From Beverwykella pulmonaria (Eukaryota; Ascomycota; Dothideomycetes; Pleosporales; Melanommataceae): DNA of 64,000 bases. The translations under genes were made by a program, and so were the position numbers. Position 1 is the first letter of the stretch; every line of letters starts with the position of its first letter. Below, one piece after another: positions 23,141-34,650 of this stretch. The notes beneath the pieces were generated by a model. The model searched no databases. It was not told the DNA's origin and saw nothing but the letters and a program-made list of their open reading frames with translations. The stretch covers positions 2,455,042 to 2,519,041 of the forward strand of contig BCHH01000005.1 of the NCBI GenBank assembly GCA_001599595.1, read 5' to 3'.

Positions 23141-24330
23141 TTTTGGACTCTGAGAATGGTTAGCCCTATTCAAATGACTGAGGAGACAGTGGTGGCTGCT
23201 GGTACGTGCTGGAGACAGCTGCTATTCATAGGCGTAGCTATGGGCAGTATACGATGATTGAGGAAGGCGCAAGGTGTTGAGATGTGATGCGCGGAGTGGT
23301 AGAGAATGAGAAGACGGTTTGCTTTGGAAAGTTCAGATCTCTGTGAGAGTCTAGCAACAGGAACGCAAAGATCTCGAGGAACCGTATCTGTGAACCCCGG
23401 ACGATGAGGAGAAAAGAGTGTAGGAGGGCGGCGGGGAGGCCTTTTATCAACACTGGCGCCATCCGAACACGGATTAGCACAATGGACGACGAGGCAGGTA
23501 CGCTCACTCGCTCACCACAAGTCCATGATGGGGTATAGAGCTCTCAGTATAATTCTGGGGGGTCTACTATGCTGAATCTATAGGCCATACACTTACACTT
23601 TGACAGTAGCATGTCTACAAGAACGTTCACTACTCGTCCATAGCTGACCGGCTTGCGGCCAGTGGCAAGAACATACAGGCTCGAGAAGGCTCCTGTAGAA
23701 AGAAGTTTAAGTGATACAATGCCGCGTTCATGGCGGGTCTGGACTTGCAGGCTGAGAATAACGGCTTGGAAACATGATTCTGAAGTTTAAGCACTCTATT
23801 GCTAGTACTATCGTGGATCCGGAAATTGTTGTATCCAAATCACATTTAGTTTTTTTCTGCGAGCACAAAGCCTCAGTGGCACTTTCAACAACGGAGCATT
23901 ATCACCGCCCCCAAAGCGTGTGCTCCTTTGCGAACACATATCCCTTGACGACATTGCACTACAGCCGTAGGCAAGGTAGAGCATATGTCCGCATTAAACT
24001 TTGCTACGGATTTCTAGAGGTTGCCATAGGGTAATCTATCGCACTCAAGACTGGCGTGGAATCGCTGAGGACCGGCAACCCAACATGTGGCCTCAATGCG
24101 GGAGTGTGACCCTCGGCCCTCCTCCTACCACACTGGATATTTTCTCGTCTGGGGAGAATAATATAGGCAGTACAAAGATGCAGGCAAAGGACAAAAGTAT
24201 TGACTTTGCCCAACAAACCCCTACTGTTTCTGCCAGCAGTAGTCTTCTAGTCTCTAAGAGGTCCTCCTAACAGATTCCTATTATTCTGCACAGACGCGGA
24301 AACATGCACTATTTGGAGAGATATCCTCAT
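23141..24330. other. Intergenic, no gene recognised
   Basis: About 1.2 kb, relatively AT-rich, with only short open frames (up to about 90 codons). Nothing supports a gene, tRNA or repeat here. Confidence 0.4.
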
Positions 24331-24981
24331 CTACCCACCCTCCACGAAGTGCTGCTCAACATGATGCGCGACCGCTCTCTCATCGCCCTTAAACTCCCCA
24401 CAAACTGGACACGTCGCAAGCTCCCCTTCCACTTTTCCTTCCGCCATGGCCTCTTCATTCTCCCGGCTATCCACTGCAGCGGCAGAACTACTCCCACCTT
24501 TTCGCTTCCCCTTCTTCCCCCCTTTAACCTTAAACTGCACATCCGCAAAATACTCCCTCGGCGCCTCCCCCTCATCCCACAAATACCCATCCGCCCTCAC
24601 ATCCTGCACATGTCTAAACTCTTCTCTCCGTACTCCGCCTCCTACCGCCTCCCCATTCCTCCCTAGTCCCGCGTCCTTTCCCCCAGCAGCGCCCTCCCCC
24701 TCCCGTCCCTTCGCCTCATCAACAACCCCCTGCACGCGCCCCACCCTTCCATCTCTCAACCTCACTTTCACGCCCCGCGGATGGTCCCCCCGCGTTAATA
24801 GCTCGGACACGATACCGTAGACGCGGTGGCCTGTTGGTTGGTCTGCTTTTAGGATGATGGCGACGGGGGTCCCGGGGTGAATCGAAGAAAAGGCAGGTAC
24901 GTGGGGGTGATCTGGGTCGTGGGGTGCAGTGCCTCGACCGCGGCCACGAGGGGGGCGGTTGGGGTTGCGGGGACGGTTCAT
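24331..24981 (-). CDS. YwbE/DUF2196 family protein with C-terminal zinc finger
   Basis: Single exon, 216 residues. After a short Arg/Pro/Gly-rich leader (MNRPRNPNRPPRGRGRG), residues ~33-88 match the YwbE pattern: HPGTPVAIILKADQPTGHR, VYGIVSELLTRGDHPRGVKV and RLRDGRVGRVQGVV. In bacteria this is a stand-alone ~60-residue protein of unknown function. Here it is followed by a low-complexity acidic/basic linker with a Lys-rich segment (KVKGGKKGKRKGG) and a C-terminal Cys2His2-like finger (CPVCGEFKGDERAVAHHVEQH) of the ubiquitin-binding UBZ look. The combination suggests nucleic-acid or ubiquitin binding, as inference. The stop at 24331 is close to the finger, so the end is well defined. Confidence 0.85.
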   Translation of the reverse strand: MNRPRNPNRPPRGRGRGTAPHDPDHPHVPAFSSIHPGTPVAIILKADQPTGHRVYGIVSELLTRGDHPRGVKVRLRDGRVGRVQGVVDEAKGREGEGAAGGKDAGLGRNGEAVGGGVRREEFRHVQDVRADGYLWDEGEAPREYFADVQFKVKGGKKGKRKGGSSSAAAVDSRENEEAMAEGKVEGELATCPVCGEFKGDERAVAHHVEQHFVEGG

Positions 24982-25701
24982 GGTTGTATACTTTAGAGCG
25001 AAGGGCTTGGGGGATGTGCGTTTTTTGGATTTATTGGATGCTGATGTGGAGATTCAGATACAGAGCTTACCGCGGGCCAAAAGTTGGAGTCGCGAGATTG
25101 GGGTGATGTGTTATATGATTTGAGATCTCTGGATTGATACTCGTGGGCAGAGCTGATGCTCGTTGATATTGATGTTTTGGGGAAGTTGCATCGAGGTTCG
25201 AATTTGAAGCCGTGCGCCAAGGAATGGCGGAGCTATGCTTGATATGCGCTAGTTTAATTCGTCACTTCACGAAGGAATTGAAGAGGAATAAGGACAGTGA
25301 TTTAATGTCGTATATTATCGAACCCATGCATTCGGTCCAGTCTAGAAATCGCTCCCAAAAAGAAAGGTCAAGACGCCCAGCAATGCCAACGATCAGATCT
25401 ACGCAGCCAGAGCATGCCATAATGCGATATCGCTCGAGTATGGAAGATGAAGACGAAGATGAAGGAGCCGAAAAAAGCAAGACCGTCCACTGTCAGCTCG
25501 CAATCTATAACGTCTCAGGAGCCGCCACAGCTCGCGCTTGCACCCATAGTACCCAACGCCAGACAGAGAGATTCATGGAGAGAGAGAATGTGCAAGATGG
25601 AGACCCCAGTCGTGGACCATAGTATCAACACGAAGAAAGAGGATAGACGTCCATGGTTAAAGGAACTGTGTTTGCAAATCGAACTTTTGGGGGCATGTGC
25701 T
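24982..25701. other. Intergenic, no gene recognised
   Basis: 720 bp between the YwbE start and the TPR-DnaJ stop. Open frames overlapping 25212-25900 on the plus strand are antisense to the Gly-rich 3' end of the TPR-DnaJ gene or of no character. Confidence 0.4.
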
Positions 25702-27935
25702 TCAGAAGGGGAAGCCGCCTTGGTGCTGGTGGCGACTGCGGCCGCCGGCTCCAGGCATTCCGCCCATACCGGCGAATGGGTTTCCTGCGCCACCACCCCC
25801 GCTGGCAAAGGAGAAGCCGCCCCCTCCGCCGGGACGACCTCCACCCATACCGCCTGCGCCGAACAGGTTGAAGACTACAACCCAGTTAGTGTGATGTAGA
25901 GTTACAAGACGCGGAGCACTTACGCATTTCGGGGTCAACTTGCATACCGCCTCCCATGCCCCCCCCGCCTGGGAAGCCACCACCGCCGAACATCTCTGAG
26001 GGGTCGATCAGATCCTCGCCTGAATCGTAGCGGGCGCGTTTTCTGTGCACTGTGTTAGAATGGAACAGTTCAAGTGGAGGAAAATTACATACTGGGGATC
26101 GCTCAATGTTTCGTGGGCCTCCTGGATCTCCTTGAACCTGTCTGCCGCATCGTCATCGTCCGGGTTCTTGTCCGGGTGATGTACAATTGCGAGTTTTCGA
26201 TACGCTTTCTTGACCTCTTGCTCTGTGGCATCCTTGTTGATTCCAAGAATCTTGTAGTAGTCCTTCCTCTTGCTCTTCTTCAATTCTAGCTCCGCGTTTC
26301 GAATTTCCTTTGCAATGCCCGGCTCCGATGGATTGGCCTCGTGAATCGCCTTGTACTCCCGCACAGCCTCCTCCCAGTTCCCAGATTCGCCTAATGCCTT
26401 GGCTCTCGTTTTCCGGGCCTTCGTGTACCCTGGATCAAGCTCAAGAGCCTTGTCACAATCTGCAATGGCGGGCGCATAGTTCCTCAGCCTGGTCTGGCAC
26501 AAGGCTCGATTCTGCAGGATCTTGGAGTTCGTGTTCTTGTTGGTAGGGTCCACCTCCAGCGCCTTTGTGTATGTATCAACGGCCTCCTGCAGCCGCCCTG
26601 CCTTGAACGCCGCGTTGCCGTCCTCCTTCATCCTCTCCAGCTTTTGTACCATTCTTAGGAATCTTACTGCAGCTTTGAAGTCGGGATCGCAGTTTAGCGC
26701 CTGCCTGAAGTGCTGGATGGCCTTGTCGTTCTCTCCTTGTGCGTACAGCGCTCGGCCCCTTAGTACTAACGCCTCGGGGTCCTGGTTGTTGTTCCGCAGC
26801 AACGACATGGCCACGTTCTGGACCTCTCCCAAAGCATTGACATTGCCCATTCGCAGATACGCCTCACCCCGCAGTAGCTTCCATTTTCGCGGGCGATCGA
26901 TATTGGTTCCCAAGCCCTTCTCGGCCTCATTGAGAGCATGTATGACCATGGATCCAGATCCACCGCTTGCGGTAATCTCCTCAGCCTGCCGCAGGTGCTT
27001 CTGCATCGTCATCGCGGACTGCATGTCCTTTGCCGTGGCTGGCGGGGATATCGAGTGGAACACAGCGAGCGCTTCATCTGGCCGGCCGAGACTGGTGTAC
27101 AGCCTCCCCAGCCGCAGCAGAATCTTCATGTTCCCGGGGTCTAGCTCATCGGCCGTCTTGCAGTCTTCCAGTGCCTCGACATAGCGGTTCGCGGACATGA
27201 GTGCAGCGGCTCGGTTCGAGTAGTAGGTTGCATTCTTGGGGTCGGCCTCAATGGCTGCAGAAACGGATTAGCTTGGGTATATTGGGTTGTGCCACAGCTC
27301 AAGGCTGCACACGACTCGGCACACGTATGTGACTCACCTTTCGAGTACTCCTTGATAGCCTGCGTGTAGTCCTTCAGCTTGAAGAACTTGTTCCCTGCTG
27401 CCTTGTACGACTCGGCATCGACCGTAGGCGGGACTGCGGGCTGGGTTGCGGCTGCTTCTTCGGGGGAGGCGGCATATTTTGCAGACTGCGGCGGGGGGCT
27501 CTTTGTGTATCTGTGAGGCGGGGGAGCCGGGCGTGGCTCCTCGCTGCTGGTGCCATTCGGCGTGGGGAACGCCCCGGGTGCCTGTGCTGTGGCCGGGCTG
27601 GACGGGGCGGGCGAGGAGGTGAATTCTCTGTCCACGTCCATGGGCATCGGGGTAGCCTGGTCGCTCATCATGGACGAGGAGAGTCTTCTGAGCTCTTCGG
27701 GCGGCAGGTTCAGCGGGTGGCTGTTGCGGTCGAATTTGGGGGTGCGCTTCGCTGTGTAGGAGCTGGAGTAGGAGCGGCGGTCGCGATCCTTGACGCGGTG
27801 ATGGGATTTTTTGTCGGGCGAGCTGGGAGGGGTGCCTAGGGTGCTCTTATGCGGCGACGAGGATCCGGGGGGGAGCGTCGGGATGTCGGGCTGCTTGGAC
27901 TTCTTGGAGGATTTGAAGAGCGAGGGAAGCACCAT
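25702..27935 (-). CDS. TPR-DnaJ co-chaperone (DNAJC7/TPR2-like)
   Basis: Four exons on the minus strand: 27935-27338, 27254-26093, 26042-25924, 25874-25702 (2052 nt, 683 residues). Residues 1-~175 are Ser/Pro/Lys-rich and predicted disordered. TPR motifs begin at [22 protein letters not shown] and continue through [46 protein letters not shown] and [20 protein letters not shown] domain follows ([27 protein letters not shown] with HPD) and the tail is Gly/Phe-rich ([15 protein letters not shown]). This is the DNAJC7 order, a cytosolic co-chaperone passing clients between Hsp90 and Hsp70. The start was taken at [12 protein letters not shown]. An upstream in-frame Met at 28040 would add 35 residues of no family character. 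Introns are 50-83 nt with standard ends. Confidence 0.92.
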
Positions 27936-29799
27936 GGGGAAAGAAAACAATGTGCTGCTCGTGTAACTGGGGTTTAGCTCGCTGCTGCAACTTGGGTTGA
28001 GGGCGGACCGGTCGAAAAAAACGGTTGATGGGCTCTGCAAAAAGCGTGCTAGAACATTCTACGAGGCCGGATAAGAGACGAGAAAACGGAAAGGACCAGT
28101 GCCACAGCTCCCAAGCCGCAGCGGGCGCGTGCGTTGCTGCGTCCTGATCGCCGCGGAGCGGCTGGGGGCATGAAGAAGAATAAAGTTGTCGTGGGCTGCC
28201 TGCAGGGCCATTCACCATCTGCATGGAGCGTTGCTGCCTGCGATTCTCCCCTTCACGAGGCCCTTCCTTTCCTTCCCTTGCCGCGACCCTTTTTCTCCGC
28301 CTTCGCCATCGTTGCACGCCGACGAAGAGCGCCCCACCGAGTGCCAATCTCACCCGAAATGATTACGTATGGATCACTTGTCCTGCGGCTTCGACATCAG
28401 GTGGTTGGGACTTGCATGAGTAGTTGTTTATCAACATCCAGCGTGTCGCTCTCCAATCGATGCCTGCCTCTCGGTTTGCGCACTGGGCTGTCCCTCAGCC
28501 AACCAGCCCGTATATGAAGCACCAACTGAAAATCTCTTGGGTGCTTGACAGAGCGTAGAAGCGCCTCCTAAACGTCTTTTTTGTTGCGGGGGGCGTCCGA
28601 TAGGTCCGCACCTGGGGTCTTGAGTCGTGGATAGCAAAAAGCATTCATTCTCAGGCCTCGGCATGGCGAACCATGCCATGGCTGTAAGATGAGGAGAGAA
28701 GCCAGAGAATGGAGAATGTTCACGGTAGGTTCATTGTGTGGTTTTTCGAAGTGTCTGCGGTTTTCCACATTCGGCAATCGCGACATGTTATGACCAGTCT
28801 TGGGTACACAAGCCCTCACAGCCCATATCTGGCATGCCTCCAAGAACCAAAGCCATCTGATATTGCAACTATGCAAACGATCAGGAGGGTCTATCGGTTC
28901 TTCGGAGTGCGATACGGACCATGGGAGCTGAATCGACATGGCCATCATCCGTGGGCTGCCACCAACCCCCTGAGGTGGGTACCAGTAATCACTGCACTGC
29001 GCTTCTGCTACCTAGCAACGCAGACTCACAGAACTGCTCTCATGTGCACCCTGCCTCCTGCCCCGCAAAGGACTGCCCGCGAAGACTTGCCTGCAATAAT
29101 ATGCCGTCCATGCTGCCAAGCCTACTTCCATATCGCCGCGATTATAGGAAATTCCGTCGTTTGCATCAAACACTCGATTAATTGCACATGTAAGACGCGA
29201 CCGCCGTGCTATAAGTAGCCAGAACTCCCGTGCCAGCATCGTTCACGGTGCCATGATGGATGTCTCTTGCCATATGCTTCCCGTGCTTATCATATCTTAG
29301 TGCGTCCAAGCTTAGCTAGCTCAGGTGTCTCCCCCCCGTCCAAGCTCCCCGCGAGCCACATCCCTCCAGCTTCACAAACCACGCAAGGCGGCTATCCTCA
29401 TGTCAGCACGCGCACCGGAAGCTTCGTCTCTGCTACAGTGAAGGATAGTGGTCTCCCCTCTCATCCGACCCTTCCACCAGGCCACGCAGACGATTGCGGA
29501 GCCCCGGAAAGGTCACCAGTGCTTTGACAGCCATCGGCACTCCGCATCGCGCCATCACCTCTCAAAGGAGTCTCAGTATATACGAACTCACCTTCTGTGT
29601 CATTCACCTATCGACTTGGTAGTGTTTGCGGGCGACCTCTCCACTCGCTCGCGCTTCCGTAGCTCCAGAGCCACCTCTCGAAGAGCTTCCGAACCCAACA
29701 TTCCTCGACACGTCTCTCCATCTCTCCGACTCTCCGACTGCACCCAAGACACCACAGCCTTCTCGCCAGGCTTTCGACCTGTCCGCACCGCTGCCCGCC
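27936..29799. other. Intergenic, divergent promoters
   Basis: About 1.9 kb between the TPR-DnaJ start (-) and the Yippee start (+), holding both promoters and leaders. The 28709-29218 frame (169 codons, +) has no domain character. Pyrimidine-rich stretches occur from 29320 to 29780 before the Yippee start. Confidence 0.4.
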
Positions 29800-30188
29800 A
29801 TGGGGTTAGCCTACAACGTGTACCTCAATTCTGCCCGCATCTACGGCTGCAAGGTGTGCAAGACTCACCTGTCGAATCATGACGACATTCTCAGCAGGGT
29901 CAGTGCTCGCCATGGTAGGTTAGGAGAGGAAACGAGTTGACAAGTCCTGTGCAGAACTTCCGCGGCCAGCACGGCAAGGCCTATCTCTTCGACAGCGTCG
30001 TCAACGTCATCGAGGCGGAACCGAACGAGCGCAACATGACGACGGGCCGGCACATCGTGCGAGATATACACTGCCGACAGTGCAAGGAGACCGTGGGCTG
30101 GAAGTACGACAAGGCGTACGAGCCCTCAGAGAAATACAAGGAGGGCAAGTTTATCCTCGAAGCGGAGCTGCTGTGCACTGTGACCTGA
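29800..30188 (+). CDS. Yippee-like zinc-binding protein
   Basis: Exons 29800-29898 and 29955-30188 encode 110 residues, the usual size for the family (yeast Moh1, animal YPEL). The Yippee zinc fold is visible: CKVCKTHLSNHDDILSR, then FRGQHGKAYLFDSVVNVIE, then TTGRHIVRDIHCRQCKETVG and KEGKFILE. The two CxxC pairs (CKVC and CRQC) bind one zinc. YPEL proteins are implicated in centrosome/nuclear functions and in a CTLH/GID-type ligase in other organisms; the role here is unknown. The intron (56 nt) uses GTCAGT..GCAG. Confidence 0.94.
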
Positions 30189-30751
30189 CCGGGCGTTTCC
30201 TCGGCTGGGACGGTCGCCTTTCTTTGTCGAGCATGCATTTAGATGGAGTTCACGGCACGGGATTCGAATACTGGGGTACAGGGAAAGCGACCAGGCGTTT
30301 CTTTCACGGCTATCCATGTTTGGGTTCCCGGGATCATGGCGTAGCACGGCTACGGGGAATTCGGAATGGGCTTTGCGTTTCGGTATGTTGGCTAGGCTTC
30401 ACTTCTCTATGGCACGATTGCGATGACAGCATCTCCAGGGAGCTGCCATTTGAACACGCTTACTTTAGCAATAAATATCACATCTGCACATTCCCTGCTT
30501 CCGCTGCGATCTCGTGTCTACCCACTACCCCGCAGCACCTCGGCCGGGAATGCTCCCGCAACTGATGAAAAGCTCGAAACCCACGGAAGCGCCTCTTATT
30601 TCCCTACCTCCAGGCCGTGCTACCGGCAGAGCTCGGGATTGCATATATACTCCTCCTTTCCGCCTATTTATCCTTGCACTCTTCGACTGCGTGCGATTCT
30701 TTCTTTACACTTTTCATATTCTTCCCCACGCTAAGCCCGTCACTATCCACC
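30189..30751. other. Intergenic with promoter of the dehydrogenase
   Basis: 563 bp between the Yippee stop and the dehydrogenase start. It holds a TATA-like site near 30643 and a pyrimidine-rich leader. No gene is seen. Confidence 0.45.
30643..30648 (+). promoter_or_regulatory. Candidate TATA box of alcohol dehydrogenase
   Basis: TATATA in the context GCATATATACTCC, 109 nt before the dehydrogenase ATG at 30752, a usual distance in ascomycetes. A CT-rich stretch follows before the start. Only a sequence match. Confidence 0.35.
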
Positions 30752-31978
30752 ATGGCGAAAGACACAATGAAGGCAGTCGTATTCAAGGGCCCGGGCAAGG
30801 TGGTCATCGAAGACCGGCCTATTCCCAAAATAGTTGACTCAGGTGACATCATCGTCAGAGTAGACAAGGTAGGTCTCCTATCTCCGTGGATGGATTGAAC
30901 GGTGGCTGACAAGCCGTAGACAGCACTATGTGGCAGGTGCGCCGACTTGTGTTCATGGAAACCTACACGCTCCCTAACATGTGATGGACAGCGAGCTGCA
31001 CGTCTACCGCGGCCACCAGCCATCCGGTACCGATTTCATCATGGGCCATGAATTCACAGGCCACGTTGAAGAGCTTGGGTCTGGCGTCAAGACGTTGAAA
31101 AAAGGCGACAAGATTGTATCGCCGTTTACCGTGTCGTGCGGCGAGTGCTTCTACTGCAAGCGCGGCTTTTCCTCCCGCTGCTCGAAGTGTCTCCTGTTTG
31201 GATCAGCGGGTCTGGAAGGCGCTCAAGCCGAATACGTCCGGGTCCCATATGCCGACACCACTGTCGTGAAGGCACCCGAGGGTATCCGGGACGACGCGCT
31301 CGTGCTCATGGCCGACATTTTCCCGACCGGCTACTTCGCGGCGCACAACGCATTCCGAGAGATGACGCCCGAGGAAATCAGCGAGAGCACCGTCATGCTG
31401 ATCGGCTGCGGCCCCGTTGCGCTGTGTTCGCTGGTCAATATCGTAGACTACAAGCCCAAGCACATCCTTGCCGTGGACAGCGTGCCCTCGCGCCTCGAGC
31501 TCGCCAAGTCGCTCGGGGCCGAGCCGTGGAACTTTCAGACCGACCGCGAAGGGCTCGACAAGCGCGTCCAGGAGCTTACGGACGGCCGAGGTGCGGACGC
31601 GGTGATAGAGATCGTGGGACTAAGCCCCGCGCTGAAGATGGGGTTCGAGCTGCTCAGGCCGTGGGGCGTGCTTTCCAGCGCGGGCGTGCATAATGGAGAG
31701 ATTCCGTGGACGGGGAACCAGGCCTATGGGAAGAATCTGAGGGTGCAGATGGGACGGTGTCCTGTCCGGAGTGTGTTCGAGCAGGCGCTGGCGAAGCTGA
31801 AGCAGCACCAGGACAAGCTTCTGTGAGTCGTTGCGCGCGGGCCTTGCTGGAGAAGCGTCACTGACTGCATGGCAGGTTTATGGCGGACAAGGTGATGCCG
31901 CTCTCGGAGGCGGTCGAGGGGTATGAGCTGTTTGATAAAATGAAGGTGCAGAAGGTCATCTTCGAGGCACAAAAGTAA
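30752..31978 (+). CDS. Zinc-dependent alcohol dehydrogenase (MDR family)
   Basis: Four exons, 30752-30868, 30920-30936, 30992-31822, 31876-31978 (1068 nt, 355 residues). The second exon is only 17 nt and encodes the catalytic-zinc cysteine (TALCGS), completed by ELHVYRGH. GHEFTGHVEELG supplies the second catalytic ligand region. Four structural-zinc cysteines sit in CGECFYCKRGFSSRCSKC. The Rossmann fingerprint is seen as VMLIGCGPVALCSL. Overall it fits the medium-chain dehydrogenase/reductase superfamily, NAD(P)-dependent, substrate undetermined. The exon-3 start was set so that the frame is open to the stop. The short terminal exon (FMADKVMPLSEAVEGYELF) is the typical family end. Confidence 0.92.
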
Positions 31979-32981
31979 GCTACGGCGGAGCCAGCGGAAG
32001 GAAACCACACGCAGGCCATCCTCTCCCTCCCTTCTAGCATACGCTGTGCAATCGCATTGTGTACGTTTCGTGCACTCTCCTCTGGCCCACTTGCCGGAAC
32101 CATGGACGCGTCAAGCCGGCCCCTCCGTATCGCAAACGTGACCCTGGGCCAATCGGAGGGCTGCACGCCCAAATTGAAGCAGAGCTCGCTGTCGTTGGTC
32201 AATTGGACGTGATATTCGCTGTGAATGTGAGCCGTTGCTGCGTTGGCCATGCAGACTCTCACACGAGGGCCGTTCGCCGGGCCCGTGCGGCGCGGGGTTC
32301 AGTTCACTTGCTTTTGCTGCTGGAGTGCCCCGGCGGAGCCCACGCGTCAAGCTTGCACAGTGAGAGCGCAGCCTCAGCATTCGCGCAGGACGAGTGCATC
32401 CCGTGAGCGCTGCTGTTTGTATACACCATCCAGCACCCATCCGGCGCGCGATTCAGCCTCCTCGCCCGCTGCCTCTGCATTCCGTAGCTGTCCAAACGGC
32501 AAGGGCTGCCGGCTCGCTAAAGCGCAGCAGCCAAATATTCCCGTCAACTCTTTGTTTGTCACCGACCTACCTTGCCTCACCTCTCTCTCTCTCCACCCAT
32601 CTCGCACGCTTCCGCCCTCTCCCTCCTCTCCCACCCACCGCTCTCCTCCTCCTCTCTCTTCCGCTCCCTGACTCCTCCCGTCCCTCTCGCGCCCGCCTGC
32701 CCAAATCCGCACCGACCACCTCTCCCGCCACCTGCCCTCCCGCAACCACCTGGTGAGTTGTGCCGGCCTCTCTCTACTCCTGCCCTCAACATTCCTCTGC
32801 TGCACGCCAACCACGCACTGACACTCGACGCGACACCCAGAGCGCACCCTCCCACGCGCCTCTCTACCTCGCCCCTCCCCCGCCCACGACGCACTCTCCC
32901 GTAAGTGTCGCGCCTGCTGCCTGCCGTGCGTGAAGACGTCACTAACCCGCGCCAGCCACCACCCCCGTCCATTCCTACACC
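31979..32981. other. Leader region of KH gene, pyrimidine-rich
   Basis: About 1 kb upstream of the KH gene. 32550-32750 is strongly CT-rich, as in highly expressed fungal genes. A GTAAGT at 32901 with CACTAACCC before GCCAG (ending 32955) looks like a 55-nt leader intron. A GTGAGT at 32753 is another possible donor. No coding gene is seen. Confidence 0.5.
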
Positions 32982-34165
32982 ATGTCCGCCGAGGAGCCCC
33001 AGCAGAGCCCCCAGGATGCTAGCCGCATCAGCGAGTCGTTCGAGCGTCTCGGCGTCAACGACGACGGCGATGTGGCCCCGCGAACCGAGCAGGAGTACGC
33101 CGAGTCGCAACTCACCCTGCGAGCCATTGTCTCATCCAAGGAGGCCGGCGTCATCATAGGAAAGGCAGGCAAGAACGTGGCAGACCTCCGCGACGAGACG
33201 GGTGTGCGCGCTGGCGTGAGCAAGGTCGTCACGGGCGTCCACGACCGCGTGCTGTCCGTCACGGGCTCGCTCTCCGGGATCTCCAAGGCATACGGCCTGG
33301 TTGCCAAAGGCCTGCTGGAAGGCGCGCCCCAGATGGGCATGGGCGGCCTGATTCGGAGCGACGGCACCCACCGTGAGTTCCCCTGTGCGCGCCGCCTCCC
33401 TCCATGGGTGGTGGGCGTCGCGGAAGAAGCGCCCCGCTCACATTGCAAGCAGCCATCCGCCTCCTCATCTCTCACAACCAGATGGGCACCATCATCGGCC
33501 GCCAGGGCCTGAAGATCAAGCAGATCCAAGACACGTCCGGCGTTCGCATGGTTGCGCAGAAAGAGATGCTCCCCCAGTCAACCGAGCGTATCGTGGAAGT
33601 CCAGGGCGCCCCGGGCGGCATCGAGAAGGCCATCTGGGAGATTGGCAAGTGCTTGATTGACGATCACGAGCGCGGCTACGGCACCGTCCTCTACAATCCC
33701 GCGGTCAGGGTCCAGCCTGGTGTTGGCCCCCTGGCGAACGGCGCACCTACTGCAGGCATCAGTGGAAACAGCGGCGGTAACGGCGGACGTTCGTACAACC
33801 GCACTGGCCACGGCGCCGACTTCAGCGACGCGCCTCCTGCGACCTATAACCGGCGATCCGGATCCGACGCGGCTACCCGACCACCTCCCCCGACCCACAC
33901 CGAGGACGGCGAAGAGATGCAGACCCAGAACATCAGCATTCCCTCCGACATGGTGGGCTGCATCATTGGCCGCGGCGGCAGCAAGATTAGCGAGATCCGC
34001 AAGAGCTCCGGTGCTCGCATCTCCATTGCAAAGGCGGCCCACGACGAGTCCGGCGAGCGCATGTTCACCATCACGGGCAGCGCCGCCAGCAACGAGAAGG
34101 CCTTGTATCTGCTGTACGAGAACTTGGAGGCGGAGAAGAATCGACGCAGCCAAGCTCAAGACTAG
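32982..34165 (+). CDS. Triple KH-domain RNA-binding protein (PCBP/Rnc1 type)
   Basis: Exons 32982-33372 and 33453-34165, joined by an 80-nt intron, give 367 residues. Three KH domains are visible, each with its GxxG loop: KH1 about 43-115 (EAGVIIGKAGKNVADLRD), KH2 about 133-200 (NQMGTIIGRQGLKIKQIQD), KH3 about 280-350 (DMVGCIIGRGGSKISEIRK). Between KH2 and KH3 is an Asn/Gly/Ser-rich linker. This is the order of Rnc1/Hek2/PCBP proteins, which bind C- or U-rich mRNA and control stability or translation. The acceptor is ambiguous by 3 nt (AAGCAG); the second AG gives the family-like THPIRLLISHN. Likely nucleo-cytoplasmic. Confidence 0.95.
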
Positions 34166-34650
34166 AGGGCCTTACTGGTGCAGGGATCTGCCTCCGGCTT
34201 TCTGTGCAAGACTTGGATGAGCGGAGTCCAAAAAAAAAAGGCACGCGCATTGTTCGCTTCCTAAAGTGTACTTGGAACCTTGATACTCTCCGCCGCAATC
34301 CGTCTGGCATCTCCTGACTCTTCCCGATAGTACACCAAAAAGCAGTCGCTTTGCCTAATTCTTTCTATCTTGGATGGATACCAACGAGGAGGGGCTTTAT
34401 TTTCTTTCTTATTCTCTTACTTGTCTTCTTCGACACATGGGTGCAAATTGAGCGGCTCACGATTCATGACTTATGGCCTTGATATCCGTACCTCTGCTTG
34501 CGACGGGTTGTGGCCGAGGCAGACCCAGCGTTGGAGCTGGATTTTTTGTTTTCCTTCAGACAGGGCGAAGAAGAATGGGCCCTACTCTACACCTCCACAC
34601 ACACACTCTCTCTACTATCCGACCCCAGCCCCATCCTCCTATCTAAATTT

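Noticed and set aside
25190..25215. GGTTCGAATTT resembling a tRNA B box
   Set aside because: No matching stem pairs or A box at the expected distance, so not called a tRNA.
28041..28353. Continuation of the TPR-DnaJ gene upstream to 28353
   Set aside because: The frame there (27847-28353) is different from the gene frame and has no matching domain; the start at 27935 fits the family.
28709..29218. 169-codon open frame, plus strand
   Set aside because: No domain and no support for a start; lies in the divergent promoter area of the TPR-DnaJ and Yippee genes.
30664..31023. 119-codon minus-strand frame inside the dehydrogenase region
   Set aside because: Antisense shadow of the dehydrogenase first exons and its leader.
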